From: Anarhynchus alexandrinus
Lineage: Eukaryota; Chordata; Aves; Charadriiformes; Charadriidae
DNA: 64,000 nt
Direction of reading: 5' to 3'
Assembly (NCBI GenBank): GCA_008711295.1
Contig: VUYV01000290.1
Coordinates: 942,410 to 1,006,409 of the forward strand
The notes beneath the pieces were generated by a model. The model was not told the origin of the DNA. It searched no databases and saw nothing but the letters and a program-made list of their open reading frames with translations. Position numbers and translations under genes: made by a program. How positions within the stretch are numbered: the first letter of the stretch is position 1; every line of letters begins with the position of its first letter. Positions 12,741 through 24,200 of the stretch are shown one piece after another.

Positions 12741-15642
12741 CCTTAACTCTTTTCAGGCTAGACAAGTATTCTGTTGAAGTGTCAGTATTTGTCTGCACGA
12801 ATCTTATGCTCTTTGAAAGACCTGTGGAAAGCCAAATGATCACAGGAGCCAACAAAGGAGAGAAGAGAGGAAGATCAGGGTCAAGGGGTCAGAAATGTAC
12901 AGATAGGGAACCAGAGGGGGATGCAGGGCACGCCACCCTGAAGGCATCTGAAGAGCCAGTGTCCAGTGGTGCTGTGCTGGGAGACCAGAGAGGAAAAGGG
13001 AATGGATATAGGCCCTGCAGTCACCCGGACCACGTCACCAGGCGGTTCCTCTTTCTGCTGCTGGGGATGGTGGGGGAAGTTGATCAGGAAGTCCCATGAC
13101 TCAGTGGGACTTCAGATGGGGAAGGTTTAGAAAAAACCACCCCACAACAAGAGGTCTTGGAGGCACCAGGAGAGGGGCTGCAGTCTGGCACAGTGGGTCT
13201 GTGTGCATGGTTGGGTCCCCAGATGGCGCACAATGGTCAGGGCACCCTGTAAGACCTGCTGTTAGCACAGGCTGACCCCAGGAGGATTTCCTGGCTTACA
13301 CGCCTGGTGGGCCATGGGATCAGATAGGAGCATGAGGTGACCTACTGGGATCCTTCATTCTCTTCCAATGTAAGAAGTCCCATAGCATACGTGTCTAGTG
13401 AGGATGTACAGGCAACAGAAAAGCAAGAGGAGCACCAGGAGGAGAAAGTATTGCTGCAGCATGATTTGGGGGCAAACCGGCTGAACATTAGATTTCTACT
13501 AAAACAGTGCCTGGCTGGGTGTGGTAAGGAGATGCACCATCCAAGAAGGAGCTCTGCAAGGCTGGGACTATGTGGGGACTACTGTTGCAGAATTCAGTAG
13601 AGACAGCAAGCAATAATCTGTTCCTTACCTTCTGGAGAAGGCAGCATGGACAGCCCCACATGGAGAGTGGGGAGAGTTTTGCATTGAAATCTGCAAACTG
13701 TGGTCCAAGATGTCCCTAGTCCTGGTGATGCCAGCATCATCTAGCATGCTGATGATAAAAGAGGAACCAGGGACCTGTTAAAAATGAGATTTCAATGTGC
13801 ACCTCCAGCGGACCCTACATTTTGAATGCAGCACCTTGGCCTAGCTCACTGCCTGCTGTTGGAGACAAGATGCTGGACTAGGTGGAGCTTCAGTACAGCC
13901 TTATTCCAGTTCTTACAGTTGCATATGTAGACATGGAATATGTTCATGCTCCTGTTTGCTGAAAGGCAATTCCTAAAATCCCAGGCCAACAGTTTCTAAA
14001 GGCACTTCTGATTTTGGATACCTCCATTTTGGGTCTGTATTTTGGGCGACTTTTCAATTTCTACATAAGTATGCTTAATCATTACTTAGACAAACAGGAC
14101 TGGCACATCTCAAGCGGCTCACTCAAAGTCCAGGCATTTCAGAGGAGTGGCCATTTGTGTATAATTTATTGGGTGTTATTTATTGAGCTGGCAGCGGGAG
14201 ACTGTCTGTAGCACAAAGCTTTGCGCCGCCCAGCAGGTCACAGTTCCAGTGTTTTGGTTTCTCAGTATTGCTGGATTGCCACTGTTTAAACAGCAAATGC
14301 AGACCCTGACCCAACATCTGCCATGAAGGGGCAGAGAAGAGAACTTTGTCCTTAAACTTTCCTAACTCCAGTTTGTGAGTAATCTACGTGCCTCTCATTA
14401 GCTGCAATCTGGAAACTCTCAGTTGCTTTTAATTGTTGGTGTGGTGAACGTCAAGATGCTAGCATGACAGGAAAGTAAACGCTGTGACTGCAGCTCTGCT
14501 GGGCCCCTCAAAATACATGACTACTCTGCGTTTGTGGCTGTGGATTCTTCTGTCACTGTTCCTTCAGCTGACAGTGCCACATTACACACAGTATATTATT
14601 TAAAAAAATGGTTGTCTACTAAAACATAAAACAAAAGCCTTCCTGGTTTTGTCAGTCGAACTGAAGCACACAGTTTTTATTGCTGCGCAGGAGATTAATA
14701 ATAATAAAAGCAAATAAACAACTCCCCCTCACCAGTGGCTTCACAATAGACATGAGGCATATGGATGGACCTTATTCAAAGCAAGAACCTAAATGCAGTG
14801 GAGAAATGGATGTTTGATAATCATATACCTATACAGAAAAATCTGTGCCTTGCCAGAAATCCTAAATGCTGTTTTGACACCTCTGTCTTAACCTTTGATT
14901 CTTCATTGTGGTCCTGTAGAGACCAGAAGTTTTGTCTTATTTTAAACTCTGTGCTTGCTGATGAATGCTGGCAGTCAAGGGCAAATGCATGAATTAAGAA
15001 GGAGTCTTACATATCTTTTACAGCCACACACTGGAATAAAAAATAAGAAAAACCCACTATCCAAGTATCTAAGGGAGCCAATACCTACCTGGTTCAAGGG
15101 AAAAGGATAGGATTCTACAAACAGCATTCTCAAGGTTCTATCAACACTGAAAAAAATATACAGTCTTGACTTTTTAACCTTATCCCATGAATCCATCCCA
15201 CATCCTTGCACTTCTAGCCTCATTTCCCACAGAGAATGAAATTTCTGTGATCATGCCATCTGGCTGTCTATCAGCCAGTATGTTCTGAACCTGCTTTCTA
15301 TCAAATTGACAGAAGGATCGGGCCTCAAAGAGAACTAAGTGGCTATGAAATTCATGAAAATCAGCAGCTGGGTCAAAGACAGAGATCCAAATAAGTGCCC
15401 TTGCTAAGGGAAAGGTAGGCAGAATGCAGCCGTTTTACACGCTGCTTGCTAATGTCAGTCATCACGTGTGCGGCTCTGGGCTCACCAGAGCAGATGGTGC
15501 TTCTTGCTCAGTGAGATCGAGGGCTTCCTGTTGGTGTAGTGAGTGGAAAGGGTGAGGGAAGGAGAGGAAGAGGCAATAGGACACACCTGTAGGGAAGCAG
15601 GTCTCATTAGGTCCACAGAACAATGCATTTAACGATAAACTT
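12741..15642. other. intergenic, no gene seen
   Basis: No recognised gene. A moderately GC-rich stretch at about 12840-13330 carries a 106-codon frame (12779-13099) without any family resemblance. It may be further repeat debris next to the old LINE, but I cannot identify it. Confidence 0.45.
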
Positions 15643-15736
15643 CCACTTATTCACATAACCGTGCAGCTCCTGCGGTTCCTGAGGGCCCTCCACTTATTCA
15701 CATAACCGTGCAGCTCCTGCAGTTCCTGAAGGCCCT
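15643..15736. repeat. 47-bp tandem duplication, two copies
   Basis: Copy 1 spans 15643-15689 and copy 2 spans 15690-15736. Both begin CCACTTATTCACATAACC and end with GGCCCT. They differ at only two positions, both G-to-A in copy 2 (cGgttc/cAgttc and gaGggc/gaAggc). The near identity indicates a recent local duplication. Confidence 0.95.
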
Positions 15737-17405
15737 GCAAAGATGTGGATCTGTTTCTCATGGAGAAGGCTGACATGCAATCACTGCCTCCTCACTCCCA
15801 CACCCGAACCCGTCCTGCTGAGCTCCCATTGCTTCCACTGCTCCAGACAGGAGTGGGGCTCGAAGAAGATTCCAGGGCTCTGGAGATAATAGGCTTGCTC
15901 TTTGAAACGATATAAAGGGTATTAAAAGTTAGGACGGAAAGTACAGCCCAGTTCAAAGTTTCCCTAAAGAAAAAATCCCAACCAGGGAAAGTTTAGAAAC
16001 CAAATGATTTCTCCTCACCCAGCAAAGGGAGTTTCAGTTTTTGTTTTTCATATCTTGCTCTCTTGCTTTACACACTGTGCTGTGGAACAGCAGCTGAGCT
16101 TGCAAATACTTCTGGAGGAAAAGGACTGTTTTGCTTGAAGCTATGCCTGTCCTAGAGGGAAAAACCGTGTGTTTTTAAGAGTCCCAGCTCCTGTATTTTA
16201 ACTAACGGAGGAAGAATGTTGTTTAACATCACCTTGGCAAGCGTGTGTGGCATGTACATTTCCCAGATCAAACTGAAGCCTGACCCTTTATGCTTACTTT
16301 CAGTGCACTTCTGTGTGGGCAAACTTGTGACCTCAGCCTTAGGCATGCCACAGCCCCTCCAGACTACATCTGGTCAGGCCATTTTGGGAAAGATTGCTGT
16401 GGGCTGACCCACAGCAGGGGCAGCAGTTTACTGTGGTTTGCTCACTGGCGGTTTCCCCACGATGAAAGGGGAGGTAGAGAAGGTTTTAGCCTCTGGATTG
16501 GTTTGTGAAGGGTAAATATGTAGCTTTGCAGGACTCACAGAAAGAGGCACTTGGGTGAAAGCTGAGTGCCCTTCTTGAAGGTGGGCTTGATGTGTGACTG
16601 ACTCATGGGGGCAGGAGAGCCATCATTTTAGTGAAGAACAGATGTGAAATATATTGACTGGAGCTCTCTTCTCTCCAAGATTTCCTTCAGCAACCCCCCC
16701 CCTTCCCCCCCCCTTCTGCCTTCTCAAGGGCTCTATTATTTCACACAGGAGAAAGAAGTGAGAGTTCAGCATTATCTCTCCCTCTAGAAAGATCCACTGG
16801 GATTTACATTTTACTTCTACCTATCTTCTGAGTAATGGATTGAGGTCCTTGAAACCAGAAAACACAAAGAGAAAAATAAAGCTTAGAGCCTGTTATATTT
16901 ACTATGCTGGTCAATGAAGATAGAAGCAAAAAGCTTCAAATATAAGTAGGCTATTTCAACAGCAAGGCCCCTGGCAAAATTGCTGTCTGACTTCCCTCAC
17001 AGAACAGATTGGAGTTTCCAAAAGTGTTACCCACCCATGGCATTTACCCATCTGAGTTGGACTTTTGCATGCTGAGGACACGTCTAACTGACTTTTCCTC
17101 ACAAAGTTTTCTAGAGGTGATTTGGCTTTAGGATGCCCAGCCTGATGTGGCTTCCAGGAACCTGGTTTTCAAAAGGGGCTGACCATACACTCTTCACCCA
17201 TCAAAACTTAAAAAAGCCCCTCCTAAATGGCTTCTCTCCACCATGATCTCAGTAGCCTAAAGACAGCAGCCAGAACTGTTTTCCAAAAATAGCATGTCAG
17301 CAACTTTCAGAGTTTCATGATTTGTAAATGCTTCTGTGATCAGCCTCAGACTTCCTCAAAAATTCTCCAGGGGGAAACAGCTCTTACAGATCACAAGAGG
17401 AGGAC
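15737..17405. other. intergenic, no gene seen
   Basis: No gene recognised. The stretch has a C-rich low-complexity run near 16695-16715 and a small perfect inverted repeat (GCTGTGGG, CTGA, CCCACAGC; 16396-16415). Confidence 0.45.
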
Positions 17406-17437
17406 TTTTTTTCTTTTTTTTTTTTTTTTTTTTTTTT
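17406..17437. repeat. poly-T tract
   Basis: A run of T interrupted by a single C at about 17413. It could be a simple homopolymer or the tail of a minus-strand retroposed sequence. No body of such an element is evident beside it. Confidence 0.9.
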
Positions 17438-18086
17438 CCAGGTATCTAGAGGCGTTGTCTAAATTTTTCCTCTTCTGGGAGCTGCCTTGATTCTTTTTTC
17501 ATGAGGAAATTTCCCAACATATAATTAGGTAAAATTATGTCACTCCAGCTGCCCCTGCTTGTCTTGAAAATGACAAAATATACTAAGAAGAGATGCTGCT
17601 TCTACATCATGAGTGCCTACATGGGGAGTTACACATGTAACACAACAGAAATATAGTTTGTATTGCTCAGTCATGCTGTAAATTCCTGCTTAGCCCTTAG
17701 ACCCAAGTCAAAGTGTCCTCGTGGTTATACGACCTGAGGGCTAAAATGTGGTTTCAGAAATGTCACTTCATATGGCCAACCTTTGCATTGACACTGTTCT
17801 GTTAGAACTGCAGAGAGAAGGTTGAGAGGAGATTTTGGGAGGCTGACAAACCCTTCCCCTTGTGGTTTTGTTACTCAAGAGAAAGATTCTTTCAGTGCTG
17901 ATTTTTATGTCCTTCACAGCAATCCACAGCCCCCCCCCAATCGGCCTTATTTCTCCTCAGATCGACACAGAGAGGGGAAAAAAAAAAGAAGAAAAAAAGG
18001 GAGCTGCGGTGCTACCAGTGCAGGCAGTTGCAGAAGTGGGAGTGACTTAACAGATTTAATGGGAGGAGCTCCGGCTTCTACACGTA

Positions 18087-18096
18087 GGGATTTTCC
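18087..18096 (+). promoter_or_regulatory. NF-kB consensus site 1
   Basis: GGGATTTTCC fits the kB consensus GGGRNNYYCC at every fixed position. It lies 167 bp upstream of the CD83 ATG. Binding is inferred, not shown. Confidence 0.7.
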
Positions 18097-18128
18097 CTGT
18101 GACGGAGAGCTTCAAGATAAGCCATCTG

Positions 18129-18138
18129 GGGGATTCCC
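18129..18138 (+). promoter_or_regulatory. NF-kB consensus site 2
   Basis: GGGGATTCCC fits GGGRNNYYCC perfectly and sits inside the wider palindromic GGGGGATTCCCC. It lies 42 bp downstream of site 1, about four helical turns, and 125 bp upstream of the CD83 ATG. Confidence 0.7.
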
Positions 18139-18253
18139 CAGGCTGCCTCCAGAAATATCACTCTAGAAGCTGTAGCAGTTTCACTCTGCTCTCAGAGTCC
18201 GTCCTGCAAAGAGGCACGCTGTAGCTGCTCTGTGATTTGAAGCAGTAAAAGCC

Positions 18254-18296
18254 ATGTCTTTGGTAGTCTACGCTCTGCTCATCATCCTGTGCAATG
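18254..18296 (+). CDS. CD83: CD83 coding exon 1 (signal peptide)
   Basis: The ATG sits in a fair Kozak context (gccATG, purine at -3) and encodes [14 protein letters not shown] plus one base of the next codon. It ends at a strong donor, ATG|GTAAGT. The hydrophobic run continues into exon 2. Intron 1 is only 119 bp (18297-18415), and reading through it meets a stop early in exon 2. Confidence 0.93.
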
Positions 18297-21200
18297 GTAA
18301 GTGGGGAGCCTTGTGTTTTTCTTTCTGGTCTTTCACATTTATTTTGTGGGGATATGTTTTGGGAAGACAGGAAGGATTACCTTTTTTAAAAGTGATGTGT
18401 ATCTGTGCTTTGCAGTTTGGTGTTTGATCCATGGGGTTTCTGTGGTGGTCCCAGACGTTGCTGTGAGGTGTACTGAAGAAGTGCTGCTGCCCTGTAAAGT
18501 TCTTCGGGACTCCTCAATCACCTACCAGACAGCATCTTGGTATAAAGTAAGAAAAAAGCCTAAGTTACTCGAGCAGTCTGCTTTGCTTTCCTACCCGATA
18601 CTGGCTTGTCTTGTGAAAAATGGGTTATTTTATGGAGAGGCATCCTCCTGTCAGTGCAGCAGAGATAAGGCAGCAATGAAAGCGTTTGAGCTGATCACGG
18701 AGAACAGGCGTTTTCCGTGTCATTGTAGACAGACTATTTGAGTGTGATCCTTGAATTGCTCTTGGCCTGCTTTTCTATCTAGCTATTGCTGGTTTCCAAG
18801 GATCAGAATTCAGGTGATGCCCCACGCACAGCCTGCCAAACACTACTCCAAAGAGGAGTCTTTCCAGGATTTTTCTTCAGAGCAAAAAATGGTATTTAAA
18901 CCTTGCAACAACAATGGTGTTGTCCCTTGGTTAATCTCCCCCCAAACAGGGGCTGATTTTTTCTTTGAAATAGAAGAACTAAACAAGTACTTGCTATTCT
19001 TTAGGAAGATGTGGCTAGTGGGGATGGGCTTAAGGGCAGGGTATGCAGAAGGCAGGTGGAGAGCTAGGAATTCTGAGTTATCTCTTTGCAGTCACAAAGT
19101 AAAAGTCACATCTTGACTGCCCTGATTCAGAATTCCCATCTCCAAAGCAGGAGAACCCTGCTGACCACCTATTTGCAGAAAGGGCTACAAGGATCAATTG
19201 GCTAATGAGCAGAAAAGTCCTGCTCAAGACTTTCAAGATTAAATTTAGTCATAGAAGGAGAGGCAGAGTTGCCCGTGGTTGAAGAAGTGGCTTTTGATTT
19301 GCTGTATAGCACCATGTATTTGCATCTCAGTGCATAGTTCCAGCTTATGGTGTGAGCCAAATTAACAGGGGAAAAAAGGAAGGTTTTCTCCCCCATTCAC
19401 CACTCCCAGCCCTACACACCCGCCGCTTACCATGGGCCAGTCCTGGTGGTCCTCTGTTTGCCTGTTAAGTCAGCTCTCTGTTGCTTGTTGTAATAGTGGA
19501 AAATCAATCTGTGAATAAAGATTTTGTGGGTTACAGAGTTGAATTACTTTCTCATGTGATGGGAGAGCAGTAGAAGGAAAGGGAAAAAAACGTATTTTTG
19601 GTGGGTGAAACTGTTAAGTCATCTCTGCCAGAACATAAAGCCACGGCCTTGGGTTCCCCAGCAGTTTGGTCAGATATAGTTTTAAAATTATTCCCTGCAG
19701 TAAACCAACAAACAGTGCTATTAGATAGGGCTTCTGTGGTTGAAACTTGCAATGCATCTGAGTTTCAGTGCTAGTACAACAATGAGCATCTGCCTACTGA
19801 CTAGATGACAACTGCAACCCAATGGTACCTAACGCTGAAAGAGCTGTTTCGAACATCTGGCTACCAGCCCATCAGCAACTGCAGCATCTATAGTCTCCTT
19901 CTTTTTCCAAAATATTGAACTAAGCCCGGGTGGGAGACAGAAAGTAAAGAATAATGCATTTGGTTGAACATTACTATGGGAGCTGGGATAGGCGTCAACT
20001 TACACTTTTTTGCTTTCTGCTTCAAAAGCTGGATAAGGACATGTATTTTCCATACAGATACATGCTGATTGTGTAAGGCCCCATGTTTCCCACAGAGCCA
20101 CGGCAGGTCAGGGAGCTCATTACAGGCAAACCATGCAGTCTGGTGGACCTGGAAGAGTTGAACAGAAGTGGTAAGGGGCGGAGGAGGAATAAACAGAGGG
20201 GTTGACTGGATCCCCAAAAATTCTGCCCCAAGCCAGTGTTGGAAGTCAAAAAGAACTGAAAAACATTTCAGCAGGCTGAAGTGAGGGGATCCTGCAGCAG
20301 CATGTCCTTGTGAGTTCAGTGGCAGCTGGGAGGACCAGGCAGCAAACAGGAGCCAAAAGCCATTGCCCTGATGAAAGAGTGTAAGGAAACCCTGTAAACC
20401 CAATCCTGTATCGTCTCATAGCTCTTTACAGTCCCACCTGGGCACAAAATGACTGCACATGCAGGGGAGGGTGGTATTTGATGATGCCTTTTGTGTGTGC
20501 CCCTTCCTTGACGGCCCTCACTAGTGCTGCTTCCCTTTGCAGCAGTCAGGCTGTTACAGTCCAGACTGCCACTGCATGTCCCCTGCCCTGTCCCGCCAAT
20601 CTCCTCTCCTTCCATGGTCTCCTTGCTCTTCCTGCTTCAACCATTTAACTCAGGAAAAGACTGCCCATCATGACAGGACCTCATGCTTTTTTCTCTGCTG
20701 GCACTTCTGAAACTACAGGAAGTAACAAAATCTAGCAAATCTAACAGTCTTCAACTCTTGCCACCATCCTCGGGGGCTGATGGCACCAACCATGGTACTG
20801 TAGTCTTCTGGTTACTCTACCCAGAAGAGAGGTGGAAGTGGGGACAGGCAGTTAATGCCACTCTTGGTGATGCTAGCCCAAGCCACAGTCACAACCATAT
20901 TAGGAAAAACACAGCAGCAAAGCTAAAAAGCCTGACTCTCAGCAGGAAATATTAATTTAGGCTCTGTGTTTTGTGCTGAAGAAGCAATACTTCTTCTACT
21001 TGTGGGGCTAGCTAAATAGGCAGCAGCTTGATGCTCTCTCCTCTCCTCTCCTCTCCTCTCCNNNNNNNNNNNNNNNNNNNNNNNNNNNNNNNNNNNNNNN
21101 NNNNNNNNNNNNNNNNNNNNNNNNNNNNNNNNNNNNNNNNNNNNNNNNNNNNNNNNNNNNNNNNNNNNNNNNNNNNNCCTCTCCCCCCCTCTCCTCTCCT

Positions 21201-24200
21201 CTCCTCTCCTCTCCTCTCCTCTCCTCGGAGGTGTGCTGCTGTCCCCACCCAACACTGCAAAAGTAGGGTGGGGGAATGGCAGAGCATGACTGGGCTACCC
21301 AACATAGAGAATTAATCTGTTATTTAAAAAACAACTACTGAAGGATTAATCAATAAACGCTACGTGTACCCCCAAAGGGCTAATTAAAAGGTAATTCCAA
21401 CAAATGGTATGAAATTTCAGACTGTAAAGTTCAAGCAGCTGTTAGGCTAAATCTTTTGTATGAGGTCACTTTGAACTGTGCAGTAAATGCAAGCAATTAA
21501 CCTTTGCTTCTGCTGCTTTAAAAAAATGATGGCGACAACATTACGGTGCTGCACGTGGGGCTGTTTGCGCAGCGTGAGCGCTCGGCGAAAAAACTCCTCC
21601 ATCTCACTGGCACTGCTGCATGCTCTGACCAGTTAAGGGGTACTTTTAAATAGTTTGTTACGATCTGCTTAAAAACCAAAAGATATTATTTGAAAGTACT
21701 TGCTTTTTCAGTTCTGTATGGAGAAATAATTGTTTAAAGGAGTTAATATCATGGTATCAAAATCCAACTGGAAGGATTGCATTCAACAGTTCCTCTGCTT
21801 TTTCTAATGTCTCGCACTGCAAAAAGAGGTGCATGTGTTTAACCTGTCATGCGCCCAGTATCCTTGGAGCTAATTAGATTATTCACATGCATGAAATCAC
21901 ACGTGTAAGTAGTTCTGTGCAGAATCAGGACCACAGTCAGTCAGCTCAGACAAAATGATTTTTAGTTAGAAATACTTGAGGCCTAGCAGGCCTAGCACAC
22001 TGGGGAGAAGATAGAGCACCAAGTCCTCTTCCAGCCTGGTAGAGCTCTCATCCCATTCACTATGTGGCCATGGAAAAGTTACAGGGTTTGTAGAGCAACC
22101 TAACATGCCATAAAACTGTATATGAGCAGTGTGGAAGTTTGCCAACTGAGAACTGAGAACTAAAGACTAGGTCAGTTTTGCGTACGCACCCAGGCACTGG
22201 GAATTGTATATGGAAATACTGGTTTGAATCTGTACGGCCCACCTATGAAGAATGTAATGAAAGAAGGTAATGAAACTTTACTTACTCCTCATACTTGTAG
22301 GGCTATTAAAAACCGAACAATTTCTCTTTGTGTAGCACATTGAAAATGAGAACCACTTCCTAAAACCTCATAACTATCACTTTATATCCAGTTTGAAAAC
22401 TCGAGTTTAAACACACACAAATGAAGTCCCAGTGGATATTTTGCTACTTTGCTCATGTGATAGCCAGAAAAGTCTTAATCTAAAACAAATCTTGAGGAAG
22501 AGGAAAGAAGGCTGTACTTCAGTGGAGAGAAGTCTGTTAACTTTATAACACTTCCCTGAAAAATATAAAATTGTGGCAGAGAGGGGGAAGTCATTTTACA
22601 AAACAAGAATTAACCTTACAGACATTTAATATTAATCACACCTTCCTTCAAAGGAAATTACTTTTGCTAAATGTGCATAGCTATTATCTATTAGCATAAG
22701 TAAATAATTGCTAAATTACTTCAGTCTAATTTCTAACATACCTGAAGAAATGCAATGAAATGCTTCTCAGACATCTATTCAGCTCCAAGTAGCGCCAACA
22801 CATTGATGATTTAGACAAGAAAGGAGCAGTGGAAATGATTTCATGACCAAAACAATTCTTTTGCCTGACATGAGCTAGTGCTGGATGCCCTTAGCTAAAA
22901 AAAAACCCAATAAAGAGGCTGTATGACTGAGTCAGAGGGCTTTTCCAGCTGGCTCATGTGTCACATGCGGTTCCTTTGCTCTTGTTTTGGGGTTGGGTTT
23001 TGGTTTTTCTTTTCTTCCTTTTTCTCCTCTAAAGCACAGTCAGAATTCACTCACATGTGCCCACAATTTATGTCTGTTTTTTTAAAATTTAACATCGGTA
23101 TCTCTATGTGACACTGTATAGGAACCATATGGATGCACCTTCAGCACTAATCAAATGTGAAAGTGCTTTTGTGCTGAAAAATACACCTATTAAGCGGTTT
23201 CAGCTCAGTTGTGATTCATTATATGTTGGCTATTGAGCATTGCCAGAATTCTAGATATTTTACTTCAGAAAATAAATTCCTTCTGGCTGTATATATATTT
23301 TAGATCTCTTTAGCAGTCAGAAATTTCAAGTTGGACATTATTCCCAGTATAATTTTAAACTAAACCATTTTTACAATCATCCCACCTTCAGAAGAAAATA
23401 AATTAATGTTAATACATTCCATCTTTAAACTGACATCAGTTTTGGACCTGAACCATTTTGTTTGGAATAAAAATTTGCTTTTATAGGAAAAGTGGCTTAT
23501 ATTGGCGCTTTGATTTACCTGGTAGCCAACGTACCACCTTAGTCTGGGAAAAGTTTGATAAGAAAAGATATTTAATGAGAGCAGAGAATATGAGTTAACA
23601 ACTGCTTGCTCTTGCATGTACATGATAAAATTAAGTTTTAATTGTTTAGTTGGGTGCAAGAAGCACAGCATGGGTGAATTGACTTTGTTTAGTGGCACTA
23701 TCATGTAATACTGTAGCAGTTTTCAAAACTGCAGCTGAAAACCAGCCAGCTAGGACCAAGAAAATTGTTCCTCCTCCTTCTTCCACCTTGTTTTTAGGTC
23801 TCTGAAAAAAGATATTTGCTGCAGAGCACTTAAACTTTGGAGGCCTAATTATTCTACCTATTTCTTGTAATTCCTCCAGTCACAGAATGGAAATGTATCA
23901 GTTCAGCAGTATTTTCAATCAAACTTATCCCATTTTAATATCCACTGGATCACCTCCACTATTCTTACCAAAAAGCTCCAGGCTAGGAGAAACTTAAGAG
24001 GAATCAGTCAATTGACTAGAGAATACATGTGGGAAAATTGCAACCTATTTAAACCAAGTGTTTCCAAGCTTTTGGGAACTAGAATAACTCTCAATTATAC
24101 TCACTAAAATAAGGCAACTAGAGCTGGTTGCTCAGGGCTGTGTTCAGTTGCATTTTGAGTATCTCCAAAGATGGAGACTCCCCACCTTCTCTGGGCAGCC

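Larger units (their letters stand above)
17822..18253 (+). promoter_or_regulatory. CD83: CD83 promoter and 5' UTR region
   Basis: This is the sequence immediately upstream of the CD83 start codon. A CCAAT box is visible at 17937-17941, with two perfect NF-kB consensus sites at 18087-18096 and 18129-18138. A one-mismatch AP-1-like TGACTTA occurs near 18043. There is no convincing TATA box, consistent with a TATA-less immune-cell promoter, and the transcription start cannot be fixed. No ATG occurs between 18062 and the annotated start, so a transcript starting there has no upstream start codon. A palindromic kB-like GGAAATTTCCC lies further out at 17505-17515. NF-kB control of CD83 is established for mammals; its use here is inference from motifs. 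Confidence 0.65.

Noticed and set aside
17822..18166. 114-codon frame upstream of CD83
   Set aside because: It covers the promoter with A-rich and C-rich low-complexity stretches and resembles no protein. The 5' UTR needs no such frame.
18301..18741. 146-codon frame overlapping CD83 exon 2
   Set aside because: It begins with GTG inside intron 1, crosses exon 2 in the real frame and runs into intron 2. The flanking splice sites show it is read-through, not a gene.
19888..20403. 171-codon minus-strand frame in CD83 intron 2
   Set aside because: No family resemblance, no splice or polyadenylation context, and an overlapping frame in another register. Judged to be chance.
20923..21315. Frames across the pentamer microsatellite
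   Set aside because: They exist only because the repeat and the run of N contain no stops.
23881..23960. Possible CR1 3' end (cacagaatgg)
   Set aside because: Only a few bases match and the flanking sequence does not continue as CR1.
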